Below are positions 41,912 to 52,487 of a DNA stretch of 64,000 bases, piece after piece; the first letter of the stretch is position 1, and every line of letters starts with the position of its first letter. Source of the DNA: Mesocentrotus franciscanus. Taxonomy: Eukaryota > Echinodermata > Echinoidea > Camarodonta > Strongylocentrotidae. Where the stretch lies: NCBI GenBank assembly GCA_037976565.1, contig CP137673.1:8333202-8397201 (forward strand), read 5' to 3'. The notes beneath the pieces are model-generated. The model searched no databases. It was not told the origin of the DNA and worked only from the letters and a program-made list of their open reading frames with translations. The position numbers and the translations under genes are program-made.

Positions 41912-42317
41912 GGTTGGTTGGAACGCGGGGTTAGTTGAAACATTGAGATTTTCCTAAAAATCAACAATTAATTTCTAGAAACACTGCCATCAGGTGGTGT
42001 GCAAAAGCAACCCCACATACCACATTGCCTACAGCACATGGGTCTCAGTCTTCTTGGAGTTAGAAAGGTAAGTTTGATTTTCAACTTTTGACTTAATTTT
42101 TGACATTAAGAAATTTTGTATTATCTCTATGATGTTTGTAGATTCATGTGGCTATATTTTTGGTATGTTAGGCTCTTATACTAAGCTACAAAATAAGGCT
42201 AAATAGGTGTGCAGTTGTATGCCATGTTTTGCACAATAAGCTTAAACATCTGCCAAGTGCTCGGGTTAGTTGAAACATTGGGCATGGGGTTTATTGGAAC
42301 ATGTTCCAACCAACCCC
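41912..42317. mobile_element. MITE with GGGGTTGGTTGGAAC ends
   Basis: GGGGTTGGTTGGAAC at 41912-41926 is inverted exactly at 42303-42317. GGGTTAGTTGAAACATTG recurs inside near both ends. Lies directly next to the preceding MITE. Confidence 0.7.
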
Positions 42318-42487
42318 ATCATATTAATTAAATGTAAAGTGAATGCATATTACTGTATTTTTTAAAATTTAAACATAGTATTATTATATGGACAACCCAA
42401 TTTTTTTTATTCACATGAAAGCGTGCTGTAGTAAGCTTAGGCCTACCCACATAATGATAATTGTGTTAAATGTAGGCCTACGCTAGT

Positions 42488-44425
42488 AAATACCGTAATT
42501 AACGGTGTATTAACCGCACTTTTTTTACCGCCGGCAAACATCAAAAGTCGGGGTGCGGTTTATACACCGTTACAGACATGCATCATGCTGCAAACTCTAG
42601 GTATGTTACAATCTCCGCTCAGCAGCGGTCAAATTGTTTCACCGAGAGTGCTCGCTTAGGAGAGGATTGGGGGATATCCCCAAAATGATATGGACAAATA
42701 TCCTGAAGTTTTTGGCTTAGTTAGGTACCATCGTCCTGAAAGTGACACTCATTTTCAACGCTTTTCAAATCAACCATCGCCCACTGACCTTGTCCTGAAT
42801 AGAGGGCACATTGCTACATTTAGTTTATCATGTTGTCAGCGGTCCAGAAATGAGTCCCAGGTCAGCATAAATTATCATCCTTAATCTAGACCACTCCCTA
42901 AAAAGATGAAGCATAAGGCTAGCTACATGACTGTATGCATCCTCAAAATACTCATGTCCCTGTCTGAGTGCCCATCCAACATGCTCTATCATGATTGGTC
43001 TGTTTGTCTGTCAATTAAAAACAACGATCACATGTAAGGCACATGCTGTACGCTTAACCAAGATTTGCATATATTTTGGAATGTGCTGAGTGATTGATAC
43101 ATGTACGCGGACAGACAATAAACTTTTGAACCTTTGAACCCTGATCAAAGAAACCGCGGTGTAATGTTACACCCAGCTGGGCGCCAGCTGTCTTTGATAG
43201 GGAATGTTTTTGTATTCTAAATTTCTGCGACATGATGGTGAAAGAAATATGAGAGGTGAATGAATTTTGGGGAGGGATCGAGAGACAATATAAAAAGAAA
43301 CTTCAGAAACAAAAGAAAACATGCGAAAACTACATTAAGTAAATAATTCTGTACTTTTTAAAGAAAAGGGAGAGATGGAAGGAAGAATGATGATAATGAA
43401 AATAACTTCTTTTTCCTAGTCTCGTCTTCAGAGTTGTTTCAATAATTGAATGACATTATAATCATGAATCAACCTTCTTTCTTAAAAAATAAAGGAGCAA
43501 CAAATGTTTTTATTTTATTTAAAGAGATAAATTTGATGATTTATAATTATAATTTTATTCAGAGACTTCTCGAAAAGGGGGATTATGTTGTATAATTTTT
43601 AAATACTATTATTAATTCAATGAATCGTATTGTTGTGAGCCTATCAGCCTAGGTCATTTTAATAAGTGTTAAACAAAACAAAAAACAACAACAATAAGTG
43701 TAACAATCTCGGACAAATTTTACAATATAAATAATAAAATAAATATATAATGTAGTATTTTAATTTATGTATTCTGAAAAATTACCAAAAAAAAATTATT
43801 CAATCTATTAAAAATAAACATTTAAAAGAACAGTGATGGACGAGCCTGAGCTGCCATCTCTGTGTATTATAACGTATACATCGGCAAATACAATATGGCA
43901 GCTTTCATGAATCTCAACTTTAGAAAACAACACTCTACTCGGCAAGTCTTTAAAAATAATAATTTAATGTACAATTGTAATTATGATTCTTGTACAATTG
44001 CAAATAAAACATGATTAACGACGGAAATATGAATGTAAGTACTTCACAAATAGTTCCGTTTTACTTTTAATGTGAAATTAGTGCCGGTTGAAAGCAGTAT
44101 TTTTCATCGGGAGTGGTGGGAGAAAATCCCCCGTGCTGGTCGGCCCAGCGTCCGCCCAGTGCAGTGTCGACTACTATTCTTACTATCAATCAGCGGTGAC
44201 CTTGGCAAAAGTGATTTATTTTCGTTTAACCGAAAACCGTCTGGTTTCGACTAGCAGTTAAACGGAATTGTAAATATCCATGATGGTACAGCACTAGTTT
44301 TAACATATTTTTTTTCTTCCTGGGCGAAAAAAAAAGTCTTAGAATTTTTTTTTTTTTTTTTTTAGGGCGAAAAAGAGGGGTGCGGTTAATACACGAGGGC
44401 GGTTAATACACCGTTAATTACGGTA
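42488..44425. mobile_element. 1.9-kb TIR element, TA-flanked
   Basis: Ends TACCGTAATTAACGGTGTAT, perfect inverted repeats for about 27 bp, with further GGTGCGGTTTATACACC / GGTGCGGTTAATACAC motifs just inside. The outer TA is consistent with a TA target duplication. The ends recall pogo/Tigger-type MITEs. No intact transposase inside; the interior is AT-rich with a poly-T run at 44345-44364. Confidence 0.7.
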
Positions 44426-44736
44426 GGCCCTATTCACAAATTCAGATCATGTTGAAATCAAATGTAGTTTTTTATGCACAAATTTCCAATTCCCACTTTT
44501 AGGGCATCTTCTGAACTTTTTTAAAGATTACAAAAATCATCTTGAAGTTGCACTCGAATGAAGGTCAGTGATATGTGCATAGTTTAGGGTTGGGCCTATT
44601 TTTCTAGGAATGGTCTGGCCTATTTTTGGCAGGAAACAAATGGTAATTGGCAATTGATATTTGGCCTATTTCTAGATTTTACATTGTGAATATCCACTTA
44701 GGATTTTTTTTGTCTCTTTTCAGCAATCCACGAAAG

Positions 44737-45213
44737 ATGCCACGAACATTCAAAAGGAAGACTACCCGTGGGCAGACCCCACCAGATGTGATATGAAGAG
44801 CTGTAATAGAAGTTCTAGTTAATCATAGGCCATGCCGCACCGTTGCAACCGAGTGTCGCCGCATGCTGCGCAAGTATGTTAGTAGACATCAGCGGATTCA
44901 TTTCCACTGTTGTACTTTGGGTCCCGGGGAGGTCGCCGCCTGGAGGAAAGAGTACCAACATATCTATTTTGGGTATACTCCTCTGGTGAGCCATTTCTCC
45001 CCGGATCAGCATGCGGCTTTGAAGGCTGTCCCATTGGACAGACTTTTGTTGGAGACGGACGCTCCACATTTCACTCCAAGTGGGGTGGACTTTTCCACCC
45101 CTGCCTATATTGGGGAAGTGGGAGCGATAGTCGCTACCGCACGGGAGGAGCCTCTCCACAAAGTACTGGAGGCCACGGCAAGGAATGGTCTTGCCCTATA
45201 TAGGATTAGGTAG
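44737..45213 (+). pseudogene. Chimera of pogo-type HTH and TatD deoxyribonuclease C-terminus
   Basis: After an acceptor-like CTCTTTTCAG, ATG 44737 opens MPRTFKRKTTRGQTPPDV, an in-frame TGA (44794-44796), then AVIEVLVNHRPCRTVATE: the psq/HTH start typical of pogo-like transposases. In the same frame the sequence passes into TatD: RIHFHC (metal-binding His), YFGYTPLVSHFS, VPLDRLLLETDAPHFTP (catalytic Glu and Asp), PAYIGEVGAIVATAREEP and a stop. The TatD part resembles TATDN2, a metal-dependent 3'-5' exonuclease family. The N-terminal half of TatD is missing. Fusion without an intron at the joint suggests transposon or retro-mediated shuffling. Confidence 0.7.
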
Positions 45214-45365
45214 GTGAGTACCAAGGGGGGTGATGATTCTGACCGCTGCAATGATTTAAGTGGGGAGTCAATGTGACTGACCCCTAGTCTTGCTCCTTTT
45301 CCTTGGGGGAATTCCCTCTCCATATCTTTCCTTGCCTCCAAATCCTCTTGCTCTCGATCGGCGGA

Positions 45366-46165
45366 TCAAAGGATACTGCATATTGCCACACCGCTTTGTT
45401 CACACCGCTTTGTGTGCCACACCGCTTTGTGTGCAACCTTCCTCCTGACCTCCTCAAACAAGGTCATCAAACTTTCTCTAGCGGTTACGAATGGGTTGGT
45501 AGCTGCTAAACTCCTCACGTAGAAGGACACTGCATCAAGCTTACGCCTCGTATACACGGCCAAGATAGCCAGCTGATTGTATGGTCTTCCATTCCTAGGT
45601 GCTAGATGTCTTGCTTTCCCATAGTTGTTGGTCTCGTTGGCCTGCTCCTTGTACCTGGCGATATCACCTAGTGCTATCATGCATCTCTGTGCACTCAGCA
45701 GAGCCAATTTAATCGATCTTCTAGGTTCTTCATGAAGGTCAGCAGACCTTCATAGAATGCAGTGCCATGTTGCATGAAATCAAGAAGATCCTCCTTGTAG
45801 CTGTCTCCATTAGGCTGTTCCTGGATGGCCTTCCTCAGTGCTTCGATGAGCTGGTAGTAGCTGTTCTTCCACAGGTTCTGCTCCACATTGTACTGATTAC
45901 ATAGATCAGGGTCTAGGAGAAGGGGAGGATTCCCTGACTTGTATGCCTGGGCTGCATCAGCTTGGTTTGCCCAGGAAGGGGGATTAGGCACTGGGTAGCC
46001 CGGAGGCGGAGGTGGGTACCCATACGGGGGCTGCATCATCCCACCAAAGCCGGGAGGATAGTTTGGAATGTAGGAGTTCCAATTCTCTTGATGAGCAGCA
46101 GGTGGTGTTCCCCCTCCTCTAGAATCTCTTTTGTGCAGATCACCATGCTTAATTTGATGTTGCTG
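45366..46165 (-). pseudogene. SMG6: Processed copy of SMG6/EST1A (fragment)
   Basis: Read on the minus strand from about 46165: KHGDLHKRDSRGGGTPP, a Pro/Tyr/Gly-rich run, LWKNSYYQLIEALRKAI, HGTAFYEGLLTFMKNLED, then after a frame break LLSAQRCMIALGDIARYKEQ, GKARHLAPRNGRPYNQLAIL, AVYTRRKLDAVSFYVRSLAA and LMTLFEEVRRK. This is the 14-3-3-like/TPR region of SMG6, the nonsense-mediated decay endonuclease. It runs about 750 bp without introns where the parental gene normally has several, has lost a short segment after YGKAR, and has a deletion plus frameshift at about 45700. It is therefore a retrocopy or captured fragment. Confidence 0.8.
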
Positions 46166-46447
46166 CAGAGCAGGTTTTTGATTAGGGGTGTGGGGTGTGG
46201 GGTGAGTGACCCCTGTTTGTGACTATTACCAAAACATACAAATGTAGCAAACTGGGTATGGTTCTATAGAGGCCATCTGGTCTAAACTACATTGGTTTAA
46301 ATCAGTAGCACATTGCTGGCACTCGTTTCGCCCTTCGATTCTGTTTGCTTCTGTTTTTCCGTTTTAAACGATATTATAATGTTTGGATCGCCCTTGTTTG
46401 TTTTTTTTAGTACAAAGAAGGGGGGTTGACATGATGTCTTTTTATAT

Positions 46448-46640
46448 TGTGTTTTTTTTTTAACGGCACCTTGGATTTTGGTACAAGGCCTGGTTTACGG
46501 CCCTGGCCACGGGTTGTGGCGCTTGGGGTAATTTGGGTGGATTGTTGTGCAAGGCCTGGTTTATGGCCATTGCCACGGGCTGTGGCGCTTGGGTGTAATC
46601 GGGGTGGGGTCTTGTTCAAGGTTTTATTATATTGTGTTTA
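46448..46640. repeat. Two-unit tandem repeat, ~80 bp
   Basis: CAAGGCCTGGTTTACGGCCC...CACGGGTTGTGGCGCTTGGG is followed by CAAGGCCTGGTTTATGGCCA...CACGGGCTGTGGCGCTTGGG. GC-rich compared with its surroundings. Confidence 0.65.
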
Positions 46641-47515
46641 TGATAAAGTTGCCCCTTGTGGGTTTAATGTTATTGTATTACATGTATAATGGGACTACCC
46701 TTTGTAGGGGAAAGAAAATGGGTTTTTCCCAGGGGAAAAGGGGACAAGGTTTTTTTTCTCTGAAGCTTTGATTGTATATGTTTGAAATAGACCTGGCCGT
46801 TACAAAGGCTGGTCTCAACGGGTTTTAAGCCACCAGAGGTGGCGCCCGAGTTTTTTTTTTTTTTTGGAGGGGTTGTTGAGTTCTCTCCAGGGTGGTGTTT
46901 TTAAAACGGGGGTGTAGTAGATTCTGACACGTAGCAGACGACGCTCGTAGCAGACGACGCTAGGAGGTGAAGTCAGCAGTCTACACTAGCCGCCCTCACC
47001 ATCAGAGGGCGGCATTCCACTCAGAAGCCTCCGTGGGAGAGACTCAACCCCTACTCCTCCTCTTGAGCACGGACAACCAAACTGAACAGACGTGCACACT
47101 GGACGATAAGGAGGATTTGCCTGCTACGTTTCCAGTGGTGAGTATTGGATGTTTGGTTTGTTGTCTAAGTAGATCTACTTCATTGTAAATCTACTTCAAT
47201 AGCATATTTTATCCACTGCACTTCAAATATAAGTTTATATATTATGGTTCTGGGCATGGCCTTTCAGCCTCAGCGACAACAGAGTCAGCCACAGGCTTTG
47301 TCAGAGGGAGTGTATTGTCTCGCTATTACCAAGGGGACATTCACAGCGAGTTGGCACAGAAAGTTCTCACGCTAGGAGTACTGCAGCAGGCAGTGTTCAC
47401 AATTGCAATATGATACAATATGATTTCCAAGTTTATTCAGAGAACTGACACTTCACTGTTATTGTTGCCAGTTGATATACATGTTTTTTTATATAAATAT
47501 AAATCAGGAGATTCA
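46641..47515. other. No gene recognised
   Basis: Contains poly-T (46850-46866), a TGGCGCCCGAG at about 46839 and GGGGGTGTAGTAG at about 46912 that resemble LTR-retrotransposon landmarks, and a few short open frames. A matching second LTR was not found, so no element is called. Confidence 0.3.
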
Positions 47516-48130
47516 TGTAATTAAATTTTTTTAACTTGATTTTCATTGATGGCATTAATCATTGCCAAGATGAGTGAAATATTTAACTTTCAGAATTGAT
47601 GCCAAAACTTAAGTTCTGATTATGATGATGCAATGTAAAGTAACATCGTTTTAAAATTGAAATTTTTAAACGTAAATGTAAATTACAAACTTTTTAATAT
47701 CATGTATATGAGAGAACTCTGTAACTGAGAGGAAAAAACATTCCAGAGTTACAAATTTATAGATTTAAAATGAAGTTGCATTTCTTGACTTTCAGTTTTG
47801 ACACAAAATACTTAGTGAAGTCAAGAAATTCCACTTCCTTTTAAATCTATGAATTTGTAACTCTGTAATCAGGAGATTCGTGTAATTAATTGGTGGCATT
47901 AATCATTGTCAAGAATCATGAGTGAAATATTTAACTTCCAGAATTGATGCCTAAAACTTGAATGCTGATTATGATGATGCAATGTAAAGTAACATCATTT
48001 TAAAATTGAAATTTGTAAATTACAAAAATGTTAATATCATGTATGAGAAAACTCTGTAACTGAGAGGAAAAAAACATTCCAGAGTTACAAATTTATAGAT
48101 TTAAAAGGAAGTTGCATTTCTTGACTTTCA
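47516..48130. repeat. Direct duplication of a ~240-bp repeat
   Basis: GGCATTAATCATTG...AATGTAAAGTAACATC...CATTCCAGAGTTACAAATTTATAG occurs at about 47550-47790 and again at about 47895-48125. Between them TTGCATTTCTTGACTTTCAG and GTCAAGAAATTCCACTTCC form a hairpin. Confidence 0.7.
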
Positions 48131-48590
48131 GTATTCAGTATTCACCTAGGAGAGTTCTGTGCAGGCGATCCAACAACTTTGTGCGTATTATAACTTCACT
48201 ACACCAGGAGCCCAATAGAGGACTCTGCAAAGACTGTTAAATAATCCATGCAAAGCTGAGAACTGGCTTGGATCATTTTCTGGCCAACTTCAAAGGAAAG
48301 AGCCAACCATTTGTGTTGGTACTAGGAGGAACACCCAGGAAGCCTGGACAAGCGATTCAAGCGGGGCTGGGAGGCAACAGTGCCCATTTTACAACATTTT
48401 ACACCAGACACTCGGTCACTGTCTGACCATGGAACCTGAGGTAAGATTTAGAATCTACAGACCATAGATTAGTCTAGAAGAATCAGGTCACACAGGTGCA
48501 GGTGTAGATCTAAACCGTTTCCAATAAAAGAAGTTACTAGTCAATGGTACTGGGCAAAAATTAAACCTGTGGACAGGCTTCAAACATAGA
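48131..48590. other. No gene recognised; possible exon at 48,132-48,440
   Basis: An acceptor-like TTGACTTTCAG at 48121-48131 and donor-like GTAAGATT near 48441 bracket sequence whose best open stretch reads EEHPGSLDKRFKRGWEATVP. No family is recognised and the frame is short. Confidence 0.25.
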
Positions 48591-48872
48591 GTGGTTAAAT
48601 CAAAGGAAAGGAAGAATTACTGGCTCTATCACTCACAGTGTATTTACGAAAGGAAAAGGTTGATGGGGAGTCCGGGGAAGAGTTTTGACGGTGCAGCACT
48701 TGTGAAGTGGAATTTGGGGGTACATAACAGTTCACCCAAACATACCTTCCCTGAAGAATTCGAGGACGAGGCTAAAAACAAGTATAAGGAAGCAATGAAG
48801 TCAGCAGGGCACAAGCACCTTCGTGTTGAGAAGTGTGGGCTTCGGATAAAGAGGGACCTGGAGTTTGTTTGA
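48591..48872 (+). CDS. Unrecognised ORF, 93 codons
   Basis: A charged, protein-like frame (KERKNYWLYHSQCIYERKRL; FPEEFEDEAKNKYKEAMKSA; GLRIKRDLEFV stop). The overlapping minus-strand frame (48644-48961) has poorer composition. No family or motif recognised. It may be an exon of a degenerate gene. The start codon is uncertain. Confidence 0.25.
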   Translation: MVKSKERKNYWLYHSQCIYERKRLMGSPGKSFDGAALVKWNLGVHNSSPKHTFPEEFEDEAKNKYKEAMKSAGHKHLRVEKCGLRIKRDLEFV

Positions 48873-49317
48873 GCAAGTGCTGATGCTGTTGTGACATGTA
48901 GGTGTTGTGGGTCGGGCTGTTGGAAATCAAATGCCCATCTCAGTAGCCCACACACAATCAAATGAAACCCTTCTGTACATCATCAACGTCATCAAAGGCA
49001 GACCCTCCCTCAAGGAGAATCATCCATATTGGAATCATTGGAATATATCAATATAGAGCTAAATATTTTGTAATATCAATGTTGTATGGTCTGTTTTTGG
49101 CACTGAAACATCCTAATTTGTCTGCAAAAGATCCAATTTTTCCAACTTGGGTTAATAAAACAGCAGAAATTTGCTTGTCCATTTAGATCTATTTCAATAG
49201 GTCTAGGCTTTGAGTAAGGCTAGCTGGTAACCATTTAGTAATTAGATATCACATGGTCATAAAAAAAATGTAATCATACAAATACATTCATCACACAAAC
49301 CAGAATCACAGAAAGAA

Positions 49318-50107
49318 CTAGATGGATGTTCGACTGCACGCAGTCGAAAATGATGCCTCCACAATAGAGCAATTTTACAAACCAAAACAGAAGCAATTTA
49401 AAAAATTCAAGTTTGATTGTAATCCATTAACAGGTTCTCAGAATATTTTTTGCATACATATTTTTGCATACATAATGAGCCCCATGACCTTTGACCTTTG
49501 ACCTTTGACCCTAAAATCTAATCAGTTCATTGGCTCTGCAAGATACATACATGACATAAGTTTGGCAGTAATCCATCAATCGGTTCTTGAGAATGCGATC
49601 ACAAGCTATTTTTGCATACATAATGAGCCCTGTGACCTTTGACCTTGTGACCCCAAAATCTAATCAGTTCATTGGCTCTGCAAGATACATACATGACATA
49701 AGTTTGGCAGTAATCCATCAATCGGTTCTTGAGATAACGATCACGAGCTATTTTTGCATACATAATTGGCCCTGTGACCTTTGACCTCGTGACCCCAAAA
49801 TCTAATCAGTTCATTGGCTCTGCAAGATACATACATGACCCAAGTTTGGCGGTAATCCATCAATCGGTTCTTGAGATAACGCGATCACGAGCTATTTTTG
49901 CATACATAATGAGCCCTGTGACCTTTGACCTTTGACCTCGTGACCCCAAAATCTAATCAGTTCATTAGCTCTGCAAGATACATACATGACCCAAGTTTGG
50001 CGGTAATCCATCAACCGGTTCTTGAGATAACGCGATCACGAGAACGGGACGTACGGACGGACAACCAGAAAACATAATGCCTCCGGCTACTTTGTAGCGG
50101 AGGCATA
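49318..50107 (-). mobile_element. Helentron/HINE-like element C
   Basis: CTAG at 49318-49321 followed (minus strand) by T, a TTCGACTGCACGCAGTCGAA hairpin, four ~145-bp units, and the GCCTCCGG...GCGGAGGC hairpin with ATAAAAA at the other end. It contains TGACCTTTGACCT in each unit. The first unit has four consecutive TGACC(T) half-sites spaced by one base. Confidence 0.72.
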
Positions 50108-50578
50108 AAAACTTATTAGAACTTCTAACAGGTAGGTATAATCCACAGTTAGTGAAACTCTTCATCTCTTTGACATAACCAATTTTTTTGTAAAATTATG
50201 ATTTTTAAAAGAAACACTTCCAGTTAGATTATATTAATACCATTATAGCCTTTCTAGATTTTACGACACATGCTCAAACGACAACTGCTCCAGTACAAAT
50301 CTAACCTGGTTCCAACACTATGTAAAACCACCATGTAAAATCAAATTGCAGCCCAGGCCAACATCTTTGACATAATAAAGCTTGGAACAAATGTTGCAGA
50401 AGCAAATATCGGATCACCACCCTCTAGCAGATTGAGCAGTCACACTAGGCATACGTCACATCCTACAAAACAATGCAAAAAGTTTCCGCATGTGATTGTG
50501 AAATGCAGACACAGACTCATCAACACAACTACGCAAACCATCAGTCATGGCCATGACACAAACAAGACAGCCAAACCT

Positions 50579-50938
50579 CTCTTGTGATCCTCATTCTGGA
50601 AACGATAGATGCACTGCCCTGCTGCTAGTGCCAATGTTTTCTGCATCCTTTGAATACTTGTGATCCTCATCCTGGAAACGATGTGAGGAGAGACGATGGA
50701 TGCACTGTCCTGCTGCCATTGCCAATGTTCTCTGCATCCCTTCAATACTTGTTATCCTCATTCTGGAAACGATGCGAGGAGTGACGATGGATGCACTGCC
50801 CTGCTGCTAGTGCCAATGTTTTCTGCATCCTTTGAATACTTGTGATCCTCATCCTGGAAACGACGTGAGGAGTGACGATGGATGCACTGCCCTGCTGCCA
50901 TTGCCAATGTTCTCTGCATCCCTTGAATAATTGCACCT
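50579..50938. repeat. Tandem repeat, ~95-bp unit, four copies
   Basis: GATCCTCATYCTGGAAACGA ... GATGGATGCACTGYCCTGCTGC ... CCAATGTTYTCTGCATCC repeats about four times with alternating sub-variants (CTGCTAGTGCC and CTGCCATTGCC), a higher-order pattern of two. Short minus-strand frames come from the repeat. Confidence 0.75.
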
Positions 50939-51084
50939 TTCTGCCAGCCAAATTTCAAGTTTAAATGTTCAGATTACCTGCTGTACTTTATTGATGTATT
51001 GTTTTTCAAGAATGAAAGTGTTTGTGAAGCGGTTTTTTGTGACTGTCTTTCTACAATTGATGTGATGAGTGACAATTTTCTGAT

Positions 51085-51471
51085 GTGAATCTGAATCATT
51101 CTGTTTCTCAAGCATTGAACATGAACACTGGTATCCCTCAATGGGGCAACTTCACGTTCAGATGCGCAGATTCCTTACAAGGCTTGTTGCAAATATTGGA
51201 GTGGCATACCAAAGGGCAGCATAAATGTCTAGTTTCAGTTCCTCAAGTGGATGTAGCTAACTCCCTCCTTGGGGCAACGTTGTGTTTGCAGCAATGCAGC
51301 TCTTCAAAATCATCATGTCCAGATAACTGTAGGTATTGTGAAAGCAAAATGAACATATACATTGAAAAGGGAGTAAATGCCATACTCGATACCAAGATAC
51401 AAGAAATGAATATTTTGCAGTATCTCTTGTATTGTGGCTACTGTCACAAAATATATCTTTCAAGAAGTTGA
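51085..51471 (+). CDS. Unrecognised Cys-rich ORF, 128 codons
   Basis: Open from ATG 51085 (if used) with FRCADSLQGLLQILEWHTKG, LVSVPQVDVANSLLGATLCL, then a Cys-rich CLQQCSSSKSSCPDNCRYCE. Eight or more cysteines in the second half. No family recognised. A short overlapping minus-strand frame is probably a shadow. Could equally be chance. Confidence 0.22.
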   Translation: MNLNHSVSQALNMNTGIPQWGNFTFRCADSLQGLLQILEWHTKGQHKCLVSVPQVDVANSLLGATLCLQQCSSSKSSCPDNCRYCESKMNIYIEKGVNAILDTKIQEMNILQYLLYCGYCHKIYLSRS

Positions 51472-52487
51472 GACATCCAAAGGACCAATAGACCCGACAC
51501 CAATTTGCTCAGTAATGTACAACCAGATAAATCAACACATCTTGTGCTTTGAGTAAAAGTTCTCTGATGACCATGCATATTATTTTCAATATCGCGTGGT
51601 TTGTGAAAAATTTCCAGATGACCGTGCAGTAATCAAAAGATATATTGTTGTTTGGTAAGCATAAATGTGCAAAAAGGTGAATGCGAGTCTAAGTATACAC
51701 ATGGTAAGACAATGGATGTATATGGATACACACAGCCCTCGCAAAATATTTGTGCACAAAAACATAAGGATGTAATGGTAAAAGTTGAGATACAATATTT
51801 CATACAATTAATAATAGGGGAAGTCCATCCTGATATCCATTTAGTTTTAATTCGGGCAGAAAAAATCAGAGAAACAAATTAATTAATGTTTGAGCAATAT
51901 CCAATTTAAAAATTAGAAACCTACTAACTAATCAGTTTTTACTAAAACTTTAACTGACCTGTTTTTCTCTTTTTTTTGCTTCTATTGAAACCAACTTAAT
52001 ATCAGAGTGGACTTCCCTTTAATTCTTTCCAAGTCAAGCTACTTCTTGTGGCTCCAACAGATTTGCAGAGTTAACTGTAATAATATTGAATGGATTTTCT
52101 TTCTTTGGACACAAAGGGTATATCACAATTGCTTTGAGAATATTTCACTCAGTGTCAAGTAGGCCCGAGTCATGTCGGGACTTTTATAAACCGGGTCCCG
52201 ACAGCCTTGAACCGATCGTGACCCGGTGTCCCAAAATCAGCTAGCAGGATCTGTCACTTGCCTCTATAAATAGCGCATATCATCAGTATGTCCCTTAAAA
52301 GTGACCTTTTTTTATCAATCAAATAAATCAACACATGCGTACCTCGGCTCAGATCGGTATATTCTCCCATTTGACATTATTTTCATCCATGATTGGCGAT
52401 GTTTAGTGCCATTATCATGCCTCTAAAAGTTAAAAAACTGGGGCAAAAATAGAAAGACATCATTCGAGCCGCCATTTTTATTCTTGC
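51472..52487. other. Non-coding stretch
   Basis: AT-rich, no exons or strong repeats recognised. The minor duplicate pairing TCGGGACT/GTCCCGAC near 52180 is local only. Confidence 0.35.

Noticed and set aside
46839..47140. LTR-retrotransposon landmarks (TGGCGCCCGAG, then GGGGGTGTAGTAG)
   Set aside because: Only short matches to a primer-binding site and a polypurine-LTR border; no second LTR or gag/pol was found.
50579..50938. CRISPR-like repeat array
   Set aside because: Units are contiguous tandem copies of ~95 bp without unique spacers, in animal DNA.
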